Origin: Victivallales bacterium
Lineage (GTDB): Bacteria > Verrucomicrobiota > Lentisphaeria > Oligosphaerales > Oligosphaeraceae
Direction: 5' to 3'
DNA: 12,882 bases
Assembly: GCA_017615955.1 (NCBI GenBank)
Contig: JAFZZD010000190.1
Coordinates: 1-12,882, forward strand
Below the pieces are notes generated by a model. The model did no database searches and was not told where the DNA came from. It was given only the letters and a program-made list of their open reading frames with translations. The first letter of the stretch is position 1; every line of letters starts with the position of its first letter. Of this stretch, positions 1 to 7,580 are shown piece by piece. Both the position numbers and the translations under genes were made by a program.

Positions 1-20
1 GACAGTGGACAGTGGACTGT
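1..20. repeat. Inverted copy of the heptamer array (left arm)
   Basis: Two and a half heptamers in the opposite orientation to the array at 98-180 (ACAGTGG, ACAGTGG, then ACTGT). All 20 bases are the exact reverse complement of positions 156-175, so the two arms could pair as a perfect 20-bp stem. The window begins inside the repeat, so the arm may continue to the left. About 77 bp of unrelated sequence separates this arm from the right-hand array. Confidence 0.85.
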
Positions 21-29
21 TTTGTGTTC

Positions 30-83
30 GGGCGTTCTCGTCCGCATTTAGCATACGCCCCTCTATCCGCGGCTTTTCGCCGC
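30..83. other. Two small hairpins inside the heptamer inverted repeat
   Basis: Positions 30-35 (GGGCGT) pair with 55-60 (ACGCCC) across a 19-base loop. Positions 69-73 (GCGGC) pair with 79-83 (GCCGC) across the 5-base loop TTTTC. Both lie between the inverted heptamer arms, so the whole 1-175 segment could fold as a branched stem-loop. Neither has a following T-tract on either strand, so neither looks like a standard intrinsic terminator. The folding is read by eye and not computed. Confidence 0.4.
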
Positions 84-97
84 TGATACCCAACAAA

Positions 98-180
98 CCA
101 CAGTTCACAGTCCACAGTCCACAGTTCACAGTCCACTGTCCACTGTCCACTGTCCACAGTCCACTGTCCACTGTCCACAT
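98..180. repeat. Tandem heptamer array, consensus CCACWGT
   Basis: Eleven consecutive 7-bp units plus a partial twelfth: nine are CCACAGT or CCACTGT and two are TCACAGT. The variable A/T position makes the core ACWGT self-complementary in adjacent units, so many alternative small hairpins are possible as well as pairing with the inverted arm at 1-20. The array lies 9 bp beyond the stop of the minus-strand gene ending at 190. It resembles the short tandemly repeated heptamers known from cyanobacteria and seen between genes in other phyla. It is not a protein gene: the reading frame through it only spells a low-complexity repeat. Confidence 0.9.
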
Positions 181-189
181 GGCAAACAA

Positions 190-912
190 TCAGTTCTGTA
201 TGTAATAGAATATCTTGTTGGTGATCTGTGTCTTGGTTTTGGACTCCACATGCCCGTCGCTGAAGAGGATGTTAGCCCGCCCGTTGTGTATGAAGTTCAT
301 GTAGAATCTGCTGTCGGTGGAACCAGTCCAGCTTTTTCCAGCTGTGCTGCTGCTGGAGCTGATTCCGATGTAGGCATCCGAGCCATCGGACATCATGAGG
401 AGGTTGCTTGGCGTGGTGACGTAGGTTCTGGTGACTGGCGGATCCCAGTTCGGACCGCCTTCCTTGGGACCGTACTGCGCGTGGTAGTTGTAGGTATAGT
501 CCCAGGCACGGGCAGCTGGCGAGTAGAACTTGAGTGCGGGATCAACGGAGGGACAGTGCAATATGGAATTCATGTCATACACTATGGAATAAGTCGAATC
601 CGTGCCGTTTATGACTTTCCAAAGGTATTGGTTATTGACGAGGCCAGACAAGGACATTGGATGGTAAGTGTTGTTCATATATATGTCGCTGGAGCTGCCT
701 GCTGGCCTCACGGTGAAGCGCCAGTACCAGTCGCTGTACTCATCGGCGTACATATTGATGTTCAAGCCATTGGTTTTTAAGTTGTTTGTGCAGGCGATTG
801 CTCTTGCTTTCTCACGTGCCTTGCTCAACGCTGGCAGCAGCATGGCCGCAAGGACAGCGATGATCGCGATCACCACCAGCAGTTCAATTAGTGTAAAGAA
901 ACCCTTTTTCAT
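190..912 (-). CDS. Pseudopilin-like protein with prepilin-type N-terminus and H-x9-DG motif
   Basis: This 240-residue protein starts [20 protein letters not shown]. That is a class III prepilin signal: a short basic leader, cleavage before the Phe of FTLIE, Glu at mature position 5, and a hydrophobic helix to about residue 30 followed by [12 protein letters not shown]. Near the C-terminus, residues from about 207 read [13 protein letters not shown], an exact H-x9-DG motif typical of Lentisphaerota and Planctomycetes pseudopilin-like proteins. It is presumably cleaved by a PilD-type peptidase and held in the inner membrane or assembled into a type II secretion/type IV pilus-like filament; the individual role is unknown. 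The start at 912 is supported by AGGAAA 8 bases upstream. It is the last gene of the minus-strand unit, about 100 bp after the hydrolase gene. The central region is Ser/Tyr/Thr-rich and differs from the pseudopilin at 4448-5221. Confidence 0.9.
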   Translation of the reverse strand: MKKGFFTLIELLVVIAIIAVLAAMLLPALSKAREKARAIACTNNLKTNGLNINMYADEYSDWYWRFTVRPAGSSSDIYMNNTYHPMSLSGLVNNQYLWKVINGTDSTYSIVYDMNSILHCPSVDPALKFYSPAARAWDYTYNYHAQYGPKEGGPNWDPPVTRTYVTTPSNLLMMSDGSDAYIGISSSSSTAGKSWTGSTDSRFYMNFIHNGRANILFSDGHVESKTKTQITNKIFYYIQN

Positions 913-1014
913 TTTCGTCGTTTCCTTTCTTGAAGGTTGTTTATGTGAAACTTTGACTTTATTATGTGGAAGAACTCATTGCAGGCCATGCATGGATTAA
1001 CCTAGGTGGATGTG
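913..1014 (-). other. Intergenic gap between hydrolase and pseudopilin genes
   Basis: This 102-bp gap contains two short perfect palindromes, CCATGCATGG at 986-995 and ACCTAGGT at 1000-1007, just past the stop of the hydrolase gene. Neither has a T-tract. On the minus strand CATAAT (about 30 bases before the AGGAAA ribosome site) could be a -10 box, but there is no convincing -35. I cannot tell whether the downstream pseudopilin has its own promoter or is read through from the hydrolase gene. Confidence 0.35.
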
Positions 1015-4000
1015 TTATTTCGGTTCAATGGCGGTGTTCCATACCTTGAGTTCGCTGATGGTGGCACTGTCGTTCCAGGCAGGGCACTTTATCCACTTGT
1101 CCTGGAACGGACCAATGAACAAATCATTGAACTTGGGTGTGATTGGCGGCATGGCACCCTCGCCAATGAGTTCCCCGTCCAGATAGCCACGTACGGTCTT
1201 GCCGTCCCACACAGCAGTGGCCGTATATTCCTTGCCGAAGTCCAGCACCTGCTTGCTGTTCAGCAGCGCACCTTCCTTCTTGATTGGGTGATAGAAGGTG
1301 ATGGCCAGCTTGGGCTGCTTGCCGCCGTTAATGGTGAATGCCAGGGACGCAAGACTCGATGGCCTGAGCATCACCAGATTTTTGGGAACTTTGGCTTCCG
1401 CAGACTGCGCCTCAATGCGGAACTTGAATGAAATCGTGCCCTGCTTGCCAGCCAGCTTGTCCGCCGGGAAGCGGGCACCGCTGTTTTCGCTGCCGAAGCG
1501 CAGCGCACCATTGTCAATATTGCCCTTGACATCAGCGAATTGCCCGTACACTGGTATTTGCCTGCCCTTGCCGAAGTCGGCGTGAAGCGTCATGCCCGCA
1601 GGCCTGATACGGCAGTATGCCACGCCCAGCCAGGGTATGTTGTTTATGGGACCATTGCCTGTGTTCACAATGCGCAGGGTATGCTCCCCCGCCTCAAGCA
1701 GTTTCATTGGAAGCGGATATTGGCGCACGCCCCAGCGGTTGTCAGGGAAGTCAACTTTGCCAGTGAACACGTTCTGCCCGTCCAGCTCGATGGTGACAGG
1801 TGCCTTGCTGTTGGCCACATCATCGCACATTGCGCCTAGTTCAAGGACTGGCGACTGCATTGCCTTGGCCAATTGCAGCTTGACGTTCATCTCGTTTTTG
1901 CCGCTGCGTGTCCCGTAGATGATTCGTATCGGCTCGCTCAAATGCCATGCGTTGCGCAGTACGCCGCCTGAAAATGCCTTGCCCTCGGAGAATGCCGTGG
2001 CTGTCTCTGGATTGTATGGAGCGGCCAGCGCAGGCCTGACCTCGCGGCGCAATGGCTTTGCCTGCGGAAATGCCTTCACCAGCTTGCGGCCTGGTATGTT
2101 GAAGGCCGCATCGTCTCCGCTGCTAAGGTAAAGCACAAGATGCCTGTATATCTCTGGTATCTCGATTAAAATCCTGTCGTCTTTGCGCGTAAACGGCCAT
2201 TCCACCATCTCGTCGAAGTCCACGCTGAAGAGATATGCCTTCTTTGTGGCAGGAGCAAGGACATCCAGCGTCATAGGCTTGCCTTTGTCAGGACGCGCCT
2301 TTGCCGCAGAAGGAAAATCGTAGGTGTTCTGCAATGGCTGCAGGCCGCCCTTTGCCCGCATGGACTGGAAATTCAGCATCTGCAGCTGGATGCCCTTCGC
2401 CTTGCCATTGTCCTGCCTGTATGCTTCCACAAGCACTCCTTGAGGGAAGTTGCCCGCCTTGAAAATGACATTCTCATTGTAGGCATTGGCGACTTTTGCC
2501 AGCAGCGTGCTCCACTGTGGATTGCGCTGGTCTTTCCATTCCTGCCCTGGCTTGATGAGGTTGGTGTTGTAGAAGTGGAAGAAGCTGCAGCGTTCAGGCG
2601 ATCCCGCGAAATAGACAATTCTCCCTTGACCGACTTTGCGCGTAAGTATGCCAGGATGTGAGCTGCCGTCCTTGGCGATGAATGAACCCAGTGTCTCCAT
2701 ATCCTTGGCGATGTTCTTCAGTTTTATTATGCGCCTGGAGTATGGCAATTGCCCCGTTGTGTCACCTGTCACAGGATTGGCCTTTGGAATGTCCAGGAAC
2801 TTGCCTGTCGCGATTTCCCCAGCATAGTCAAAGCCCAGCAGCTTGGAGGCGGCGAAGTTTTCCAGCTTGTTACCGATGTCATCAGCCCTGGAGAAGTCGC
2901 CTGATGTGATAAGTGTCCCGCCTGCGCGGACAAACTTTTCAAGCTCCACAAGACCCTCCTTGGTCCATGCCTGGGCATTCATTGCAATGACCGTGTCTGC
3001 CTTTTTGCGCAGGGCATTGCTGTCCTTGAAGTCCATGTCGGTGATGACGCGGTATGGTATGTTCAGGTCGGTGAGGGCATTAGCCAGTCCCATCATGCCC
3101 AGTTCCCATTCCGAACTGCCGAAGGCGTTGAAGTTCCTGCAGTTTGAGGAGCAGAGTATCGCCACATTTGCGGCTGGATGCACATCTGTCAGCAGTGCTT
3201 CGTGCTCCACTTCCCATTGCAGCAAGGGTCTCCAGCCAAATTCCTGCTTGCCCAGTTGCCACCACCATTGGCGGGTGCCGGTGAAAAATCCCAGCATGCC
3301 GGTGAGCATGTCGGCGAAACTGTCCTTTCCATAGAACAGCACCCATGGCGCATTCCCCGTGTGCTCGGCGATGCCATGCAGAAATTTCAGCTCGAATATG
3401 ACCAGCGGGTGGTATTTCGCGTAGTCCAGGCCATGGGGCATGCTTTCAAGTCCCACGGAGTCCGCGTATGTCGCAAGGTTGCTGGGTTCCAGTGCGAAGG
3501 AATAGTAGTTGTAGCTGGTGGTGTTGTTGCACTGGTATGCGGAGAACACGGCCTGGCTGTTGAGGCTCTTGAGGAGCCTGCGGCACTGCTGCTGGCGCTC
3601 CAGCACCTTTTCTCCGCGCCATCTGCGCCAGCGCCTGAGCACCTCCGGCTGCCTTTGCCCCCAGCCCTTGAACTGACCATTGGGAGGAAGCTCAAATCCC
3701 GTGTCATTGTGGAACTTCTCACGGCATGATGCGCAGCCGCAGAGATATGGCGCGAAGAACTGTATCTCGTCTATCATCACTGCATCGGCTGGCGATTCCT
3801 TGAGCAGCCTTTCAAGACGCGCAAACCACAGGTTCCAGTATTCGTCGTTGTTGATGCAGGTGTTGCCTGTGCCGTAGGTGTTGGTGTCTGTCTTGCCAGT
3901 GTTCAGGTTGATGGCCGCCCAGTCAGGATGCTTTGCCAGCAGGACCTGCGGCACCATGGTGCAGGTGACATGGTGCATGGTCTCCATTCCATGCTTGTGC

Positions 4001-4374
4001 ACTGCCTGGAAGAATATCCTGGTGTCACGTATGATCTGGTCTATGGGACGCCTTGCCTCCTTGTTCGCCTCCTCTGGCACCAGGTCGATGATGAGCATGC
4101 GGTATTTGTCCCCCAGCACCATGTTGAAACCAGCGTCCTTGTACCACTTGGCCTCCTTGTCTGCCACGGCCTCGGTGATGCCCTTTGGCACATAGAAGAA
4201 GCCCATGCGATATGCCTGGCGTCGTTCCTTTGGTGTTGGCAGCAGCTGGTTTGGCAGATTGCTGCGGAAGTCCTGGAACCCGATCACATTGTCCCTGGTC
4301 TCGTAGTACTTGTCATTGGCAAAGAGAGTTGCTATGACGCTGAAGGCAAGAAGGATTGTACGTTGGAGTTTCAT
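1015..4374 (-). CDS. Large secreted glycoside-hydrolase-like protein (TIM barrel, GH42-type trimerisation-like domain, LamG-like C-terminus)
   Basis: This 1119-residue protein begins with a Sec signal peptide (MKLQRTILLAFSVIATLFA, predicted cleavage near residue 19-20). Residues about 50-390 look like a (beta/alpha)8 barrel: GFNMVLGDKYRM, then HKHGMETMHHV, then DAVMIDEIQFF. D202 and E203 in the last motif are candidate catalytic residues at the end of strand 4. A Cys cluster (CGCASC, 212-217) follows. Residues about 400-600 (VAILCSSNCRNF, VIAMNAQAWTKEGLVELEKFVRAGG, GRIVYFAG) resemble the GATase-like beta-galactosidase trimerisation domain of GH42 and related families. Residues about 820-925 look like a beta-sandwich, and about 930-1115 look like a LamG/concanavalin-type domain ending SELKVWNTA. 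It probably acts on a polysaccharide or glycan outside the cytoplasm. The family and substrate cannot be fixed from sequence alone, and a non-catalytic barrel is possible. The ribosome site is weak (GAG 8 bases upstream of the ATG). Confidence 0.8.
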   Translation of the reverse strand: MKLQRTILLAFSVIATLFANDKYYETRDNVIGFQDFRSNLPNQLLPTPKERRQAYRMGFFYVPKGITEAVADKEAKWYKDAGFNMVLGDKYRMLIIDLVPEEANKEARRPIDQIIRDTRIFFQAVHKHGMETMHHVTCTMVPQVLLAKHPDWAAINLNTGKTDTNTYGTGNTCINNDEYWNLWFARLERLLKESPADAVMIDEIQFFAPYLCGCASCREKFHNDTGFELPPNGQFKGWGQRQPEVLRRWRRWRGEKVLERQQQCRRLLKSLNSQAVFSAYQCNNTTSYNYYSFALEPSNLATYADSVGLESMPHGLDYAKYHPLVIFELKFLHGIAEHTGNAPWVLFYGKDSFADMLTGMLGFFTGTRQWWWQLGKQEFGWRPLLQWEVEHEALLTDVHPAANVAILCSSNCRNFNAFGSSEWELGMMGLANALTDLNIPYRVITDMDFKDSNALRKKADTVIAMNAQAWTKEGLVELEKFVRAGGTLITSGDFSRADDIGNKLENFAASKLLGFDYAGEIATGKFLDIPKANPVTGDTTGQLPYSRRIIKLKNIAKDMETLGSFIAKDGSSHPGILTRKVGQGRIVYFAGSPERCSFFHFYNTNLIKPGQEWKDQRNPQWSTLLAKVANAYNENVIFKAGNFPQGVLVEAYRQDNGKAKGIQLQMLNFQSMRAKGGLQPLQNTYDFPSAAKARPDKGKPMTLDVLAPATKKAYLFSVDFDEMVEWPFTRKDDRILIEIPEIYRHLVLYLSSGDDAAFNIPGRKLVKAFPQAKPLRREVRPALAAPYNPETATAFSEGKAFSGGVLRNAWHLSEPIRIIYGTRSGKNEMNVKLQLAKAMQSPVLELGAMCDDVANSKAPVTIELDGQNVFTGKVDFPDNRWGVRQYPLPMKLLEAGEHTLRIVNTGNGPINNIPWLGVAYCRIRPAGMTLHADFGKGRQIPVYGQFADVKGNIDNGALRFGSENSGARFPADKLAGKQGTISFKFRIEAQSAEAKVPKNLVMLRPSSLASLAFTINGGKQPKLAITFYHPIKKEGALLNSKQVLDFGKEYTATAVWDGKTVRGYLDGELIGEGAMPPITPKFNDLFIGPFQDKWIKCPAWNDSATISELKVWNTAIEPK

Positions 4375-4382
4375 AAACTGCT

Positions 4383-4416
4383 CATGTGAGCGCCAAGGCG
4401 GCGCGCATTCAGGTTG
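4383..4416 (-). repeat. Decayed copy of the REP-like palindrome
   Basis: Plus-strand bases from 4385 (TGTGAGCGCC, AAG, GCGGCGCGCAT, TCAGGTTG) align with the element at 9001-9031, apart from a one-base shift of the G next to the loop and changes in the right arm. Read on the minus strand it gives the CAACCTGA flank and the CTCACATG end seen in the copies at 9158-9195 and 9222-9256. The palindrome is no longer perfect. It sits in the 73-bp gap between the first pseudopilin and the hydrolase gene, where such a hairpin could affect transcript stability. Confidence 0.65.
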
Positions 4417-4447
4417 GAATTGGACGATGCGTTTTTAAGGCTCGTTT

Positions 4448-5221
4448 TTACGGTGCCCAGAAGGTGCCGCGCTTCGCGCCATAGTGGTTGCTGGCCCACC
4501 ACAGGTCCGCCTGGTAGGAATATCCGCTGCCTGGCAAGCCGCACTTGTATGGATTGACATTTGCATCGTAGTCAAACTGGGATATTGAGCAGGATGTGCG
4601 GTATGGCTCCACGTGCCCGTCCAGGAAGGCGCAGTTTGCGCAGGAAGAATGGCGTGTGGCTATGCTGCCGACTGTCTGGTCAGCCACGCTGGCGTTTGTC
4701 CAGTTGTATCCTATGAGATAGAAGCCGAACTTTGTGGTGGGAAGGATGGAGTCGGCATAGTTCATTGTTATTGCCGGGTTAAGCGCCTGCGATGTGCGGA
4801 AGCCCTTGCGTGAGACCAGGCCCAGTTCCTGTCCCATGCCGTATTTTATGCGGTTGGTGTACCATTGCCCGTATTGCTTGGTGTTGATGAGGCTTGTGCT
4901 CCATGTATTGATGATTTCGTCGCTGCTTGACAGCGGGGTGGGGCAGCTATAGACCTTCGGGTCAATGCCATTATAAAGGAAGAGCAAGCCGCTCCATGAT
5001 ATATAGTAGTCCTTGTAGCTCACGTAATATGGCGCGATGCATTCGTCATAGTCCATTGCGTAGAGATGCGATGTGGTGGCGATCTGCTTCAGGTTGTTGA
5101 GGCACTGTGTTGCCCGCGCCTTGTCCCTTGCCTTGCTCAATGCGGGCAGCAGCATCGCCGCCAGAATTGCGATGATTGCTATGACGACCAGCAGCTCGAT
5201 CAATGTGAAAAGTCTCTTCAT
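4448..5221 (-). CDS. Pseudopilin-like protein with prepilin-type N-terminus and H-x9-DG motif (first gene of unit)
   Basis: This 257-residue protein starts [20 protein letters not shown]. The features are a class III prepilin leader of four residues, FTLIE with Glu at mature position 5, one hydrophobic helix, then [23 protein letters not shown]. The C-terminal part has [13 protein letters not shown] at about residues 197-209, an exact H-x9-DG motif. Like its partner at 190-912 it is likely processed by a prepilin peptidase and either inserted in the inner membrane or incorporated into a pseudopilus. The bodies of the two proteins differ while their first 40 residues nearly match. The start is well supported: AAGGAG lies 5 bases upstream of the ATG at 5221, and a consensus promoter lies about 60 bases upstream. 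It is the first gene of a leftward unit that continues into the secreted hydrolase 73 bp downstream. Confidence 0.92.
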   Translation of the reverse strand: MKRLFTLIELLVVIAIIAILAAMLLPALSKARDKARATQCLNNLKQIATTSHLYAMDYDECIAPYYVSYKDYYISWSGLLFLYNGIDPKVYSCPTPLSSSDEIINTWSTSLINTKQYGQWYTNRIKYGMGQELGLVSRKGFRTSQALNPAITMNYADSILPTTKFGFYLIGYNWTNASVADQTVGSIATRHSSCANCAFLDGHVEPYRTSCSISQFDYDANVNPYKCGLPGSGYSYQADLWWASNHYGAKRGTFWAP

Positions 5222-5279
5222 CTTTGCTCCTTCTTGGAATTGTGTCTATATTGTTTTGTTCTTGTTTATATTTCCGTAA

Positions 5280-5308
5280 ATTATAGCAAAAACAAGATTG
5301 GCTGTCAA
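5280..5308 (-). promoter_or_regulatory. Perfect-consensus sigma70-type promoter for the pseudopilin-hydrolase unit
   Basis: On the minus strand, TTGACA (5308-5303) and TATAAT (5285-5280) are separated by exactly 17 bases. The expected transcript start is near 5273, giving a leader of about 50 bases before the ATG at 5221, which carries AAGGAG. Both hexamers match the housekeeping consensus 6/6, which is rare. It implies high basal transcription unless a repressor acts here. I see no obvious operator palindrome beside it. Confidence 0.8.
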
Positions 5309-5512
5309 TGGCTATGATAAAAATAAGCGACAGTGTAAATTCCGAAATGCCATCTATATTAGGCCGCGAACGAAATAATTGCGGAGGCCATTCAAGGTGT
5401 CCCCAGGACAATTCCGCAAAGGTTTCGTTCCCCTGCCGCAGAGCCATAAAGCAAGCTCACATTGGAGGTCTTGCAACACCAAAACAACCACAACAGGACA
5501 TTACAAACACCT
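5309..5512 (+). promoter_or_regulatory. Leader region upstream of the GH16-like gene
   Basis: This is the GH16-side part of the 291-bp gap between divergent genes. TATGAT at 5313-5318 and TATATT at 5355-5360 are possible -10 boxes for rightward transcription, but neither has a recognisable -35 at proper spacing. GGAGG at 5464-5468 looks like a ribosome site, but the only codon at reasonable distance is TTG at 5471, 2 bases away. No convincing small gene is visible. Confidence 0.3.
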
Positions 5513-6340
5513 ATGATCCAAGATTCCGATTATCCCCGTTCCCCTGTCGAGAAAGACGGGTGGAAATTGACATTCTGCGATGACTTTGATGTGCCGGTGC
5601 TGGACGACATGTACTGGTTCCCCGCCTACCGTTCTGGCAGAAAGGAGTATTTCAAAAGAATCGGGCATCCCAGCCGCTGGCAGAACCACAATGCATGCTA
5701 TGAGGTGGCGGACAGTCTGCTGAAACTCAAGATCACGCCTACGCTTCCAGTTCGCCAGAATCCCATTGACAGATGCGTGAGCTGCGTATGCACATCCGAC
5801 CACCGTTTCGGAAAGACGACGGACCAGGTGCAGATCCTTGAGAAGTTCGCGCAGGAATACGGGCGCTTTGAGGCACGATGCCGCTGTCCTGCGGCAAAGG
5901 GCGGTCTGATGAGCGCATTCTGGCTGCATCACACCGACCCCTTGCACCAGGAATATACGCCAGAGGGCGAAAAGCGAGTGAACTGTGGCGAAAAGCTGGA
6001 AATAGACATATTTGAGAATCTGGGCAAGGAGATACGGCCTGATAGTTCAGTGGCCCGCATGACGTTGCATTACACACCTGATGCGCATTACGCTCCAGTG
6101 CTTCCAGTGGACTTCTCAACGCATTTCCACGAATTCGCGGCGGAATGGGACCCTGACACTGTAGGCTGGTTCGTGGATGGCGAGGAGGTGGCGCGCTACA
6201 ATGGCGAGACTCCGCGCGGAAACATGTTCATCCTTCTTGCGCTCTTCCAGTACAGCGGCTGGATTGGTGACATTGACCCCGATATGGAATACCCAAAAGT
6301 GTTTGAAATAGATTATGTCAGAGCCTACCAAAGACAATAG
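5513..6340 (+). CDS. GH16-family glycoside hydrolase, probably intracellular
   Basis: From the ATG at 5513 this is a 275-residue protein with the GH16 catalytic signature ExDxxE (EIDIFEN: E163 likely nucleophile, D165 helper, E168 acid/base). Other family features are the opening KLTFCDDFDVPVLDDMYW, EKFAQEYGRFEARCRCP with MSAFWLHH before the active site, HEFAAEWDPDTVGWFVDGEE after it, and a terminal FEIDYVRAYQ. GH16 enzymes cleave beta-1,3 or beta-1,4 bonds in glucans, galactans and similar polymers; the substrate is not evident. There is no signal peptide, unlike most GH16 enzymes. The frame is open upstream to a TTG at 5462, but the extra 17 residues (Asn/Gln-rich) are not hydrophobic either. 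The last 26 bases overlap the start of the transporter gene, which suggests coupled translation and a shared saccharide pathway. Confidence 0.87.
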   Translation: MIQDSDYPRSPVEKDGWKLTFCDDFDVPVLDDMYWFPAYRSGRKEYFKRIGHPSRWQNHNACYEVADSLLKLKITPTLPVRQNPIDRCVSCVCTSDHRFGKTTDQVQILEKFAQEYGRFEARCRCPAAKGGLMSAFWLHHTDPLHQEYTPEGEKRVNCGEKLEIDIFENLGKEIRPDSSVARMTLHYTPDAHYAPVLPVDFSTHFHEFAAEWDPDTVGWFVDGEEVARYNGETPRGNMFILLALFQYSGWIGDIDPDMEYPKVFEIDYVRAYQRQ

Positions 6341-7580
6341 CGTCAAAAGGGCGAAGCTGCTGACCACGCTGTCGAGCTGCTGCGGCGTGACTGGCGAAAC
6401 GGCGATGACAGACAGCGCCATCATCCTGCTTTTCGCGTCCTCTCTAGGCGCCAGCAACACGGGGGCGCTTTTCTCCACGTCCGCGCTGCCGCTGTTCAAT
6501 GGGCTAGCCGTCATTCCGATGGCTTTGATTGCACCGTTCCTAGGTGTGCGACGCCTTGCGCTGACCGCCTGCATGATCTCCGCAACTGGTTACATCATAG
6601 CGGGCTGTGCTCCCTGGCTTGGCGGCGCCTCTACCATCATCTGGGGTGTGACATGCGCGGCTCTGGTCCAGTCTGGCTTCGTCGCTGGATGGTTTCCCTT
6701 GCTCAACAGCTTTCTCAATGCACAGGACCGCATCCCCTTTCTTGGCAGAATGCGCTTTTGCCACCAATTGTGCGCGACTTTGTTTGTGTTGGCTTCAGGC
6801 TGGTTCATGGGCGCGGCACCAAGCGTGGGCCGCATTCAGGCAGTGGTCCTGACTTCAGCTGTGATTTTCTGCGGGCGCCTGGCATTCATACTGGGTGTGC
6901 CAAATTTCCAAATGGACAGTTCTGGCGGAAATGGGCCTGTCTCATCATTTCAGTGCCTTCGCAGAATCGCCGCCAATTCTGAAATACGGCGTTTCGCATG
7001 GTTTCAATGCCTATTCAATCTCGGCTCATTCGCCATCATACCAGTTTCAATCATGCACCTGAAGAGACTGTGCCTTCCAGACGACAGAATCGTCTATGTT
7101 TCAGGTGCGTCCTTCATCGGAATGATGCTGGGCTATTGGTTTGTGCACAATTTGGTGAAAAGAAGCTCCCCCAGAAGAATCACTGCCTTGTTTGCGCTGG
7201 GAAGCCTTCCTGCCACGGTGCTATTCTTCCTGCTTGATGGAACGCCAGGTCCTGCGCTGTGCGTCCTTCTCTCGTTAAGCCTGATGTGCGTCAGCTTTGC
7301 GGTGGCTGCATTCTCCGTGGTCAGCTCGGCGTTGATGATGCAATTCTCGCAAAACGAGAATGCGGCGATGACCATGGCATTCTGCAATGCCTTCTACTAC
7401 AGTAGCGCGGGCGGCTCACGGCTTCTTGTCTCATGGCTGGCGGGTACGGCGTGGCTTGCGTCTCCACATGGGCTGCCAACGGGATTTTCCTGGCTATTCC
7501 TGGGATTTGCCGTCTTTGCCGCGCTGTCCGCCTGCCTTGCGTCAAGGATGATTCCCCATTCTCCAAGGGGAGAAACGTAG
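6315..7580 (+). CDS. MFS-type transporter, about 12 membrane helices
   Basis: This 421-residue protein is strongly hydrophobic, with roughly 12 helices in two halves separated by a hydrophilic loop at about residues 200-225. A reduced form of the MFS motif A follows helix 2 (APFLGVRRLAL, about 73-83), and a similar basic loop recurs in the second half (GYWFVHNLVKRSSPRR, about 274-289). It would act in the inner membrane as a secondary transporter. The substrate is unknown, but overlap with the GH16 gene suggests a saccharide or its breakdown product. The ATG at 6315 lies inside the end of the GH16 gene and has no clear ribosome site, as expected for translational coupling. The next in-frame Met (residue 31) would remove the polar N-terminus but probably not a helix, so the exact start is uncertain. 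A 6-bp hairpin (TTCTCC/GGAGAA, 7559-7574) overlaps the 3' end, without a T-tract. Confidence 0.82.
   Translation: MSEPTKDNSVKRAKLLTTLSSCCGVTGETAMTDSAIILLFASSLGASNTGALFSTSALPLFNGLAVIPMALIAPFLGVRRLALTACMISATGYIIAGCAPWLGGASTIIWGVTCAALVQSGFVAGWFPLLNSFLNAQDRIPFLGRMRFCHQLCATLFVLASGWFMGAAPSVGRIQAVVLTSAVIFCGRLAFILGVPNFQMDSSGGNGPVSSFQCLRRIAANSEIRRFAWFQCLFNLGSFAIIPVSIMHLKRLCLPDDRIVYVSGASFIGMMLGYWFVHNLVKRSSPRRITALFALGSLPATVLFFLLDGTPGPALCVLLSLSLMCVSFAVAAFSVVSSALMMQFSQNENAAMTMAFCNAFYYSSAGGSRLLVSWLAGTAWLASPHGLPTGFSWLFLGFAVFAALSACLASRMIPHSPRGET

Noticed and set aside
98..180. CRISPR-like array
   Set aside because: The units are 7 bp with no spacers; the 42-bp repeat at 9071 is also a plain tandem repeat without spacers.
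5..205. Open frame through the heptamer array (66 codons)
   Set aside because: It consists mainly of the translated repeat (TVHSP-type units), has no ribosome site, and overlaps the end of the minus-strand pseudopilin gene.
986..1007. CCATGCATGG and ACCTAGGT palindromes as a terminator or operator
   Set aside because: They are too short and lack a T-tract; palindromes of this size occur by chance in a window this long.
5462..5512. TTG start extending the GH16-like protein by 17 residues
   Set aside because: No ribosome site at usable distance before 5462, the extension is Asn/Gln-rich and outside the GH16 fold, and the ATG at 5513 gives a normal domain start.
7559..7574. TTCTCC-AAGG-GGAGAA hairpin as terminator of the transporter gene
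   Set aside because: It lies inside the last codons and no T-tract follows, so it does not fit an intrinsic terminator.
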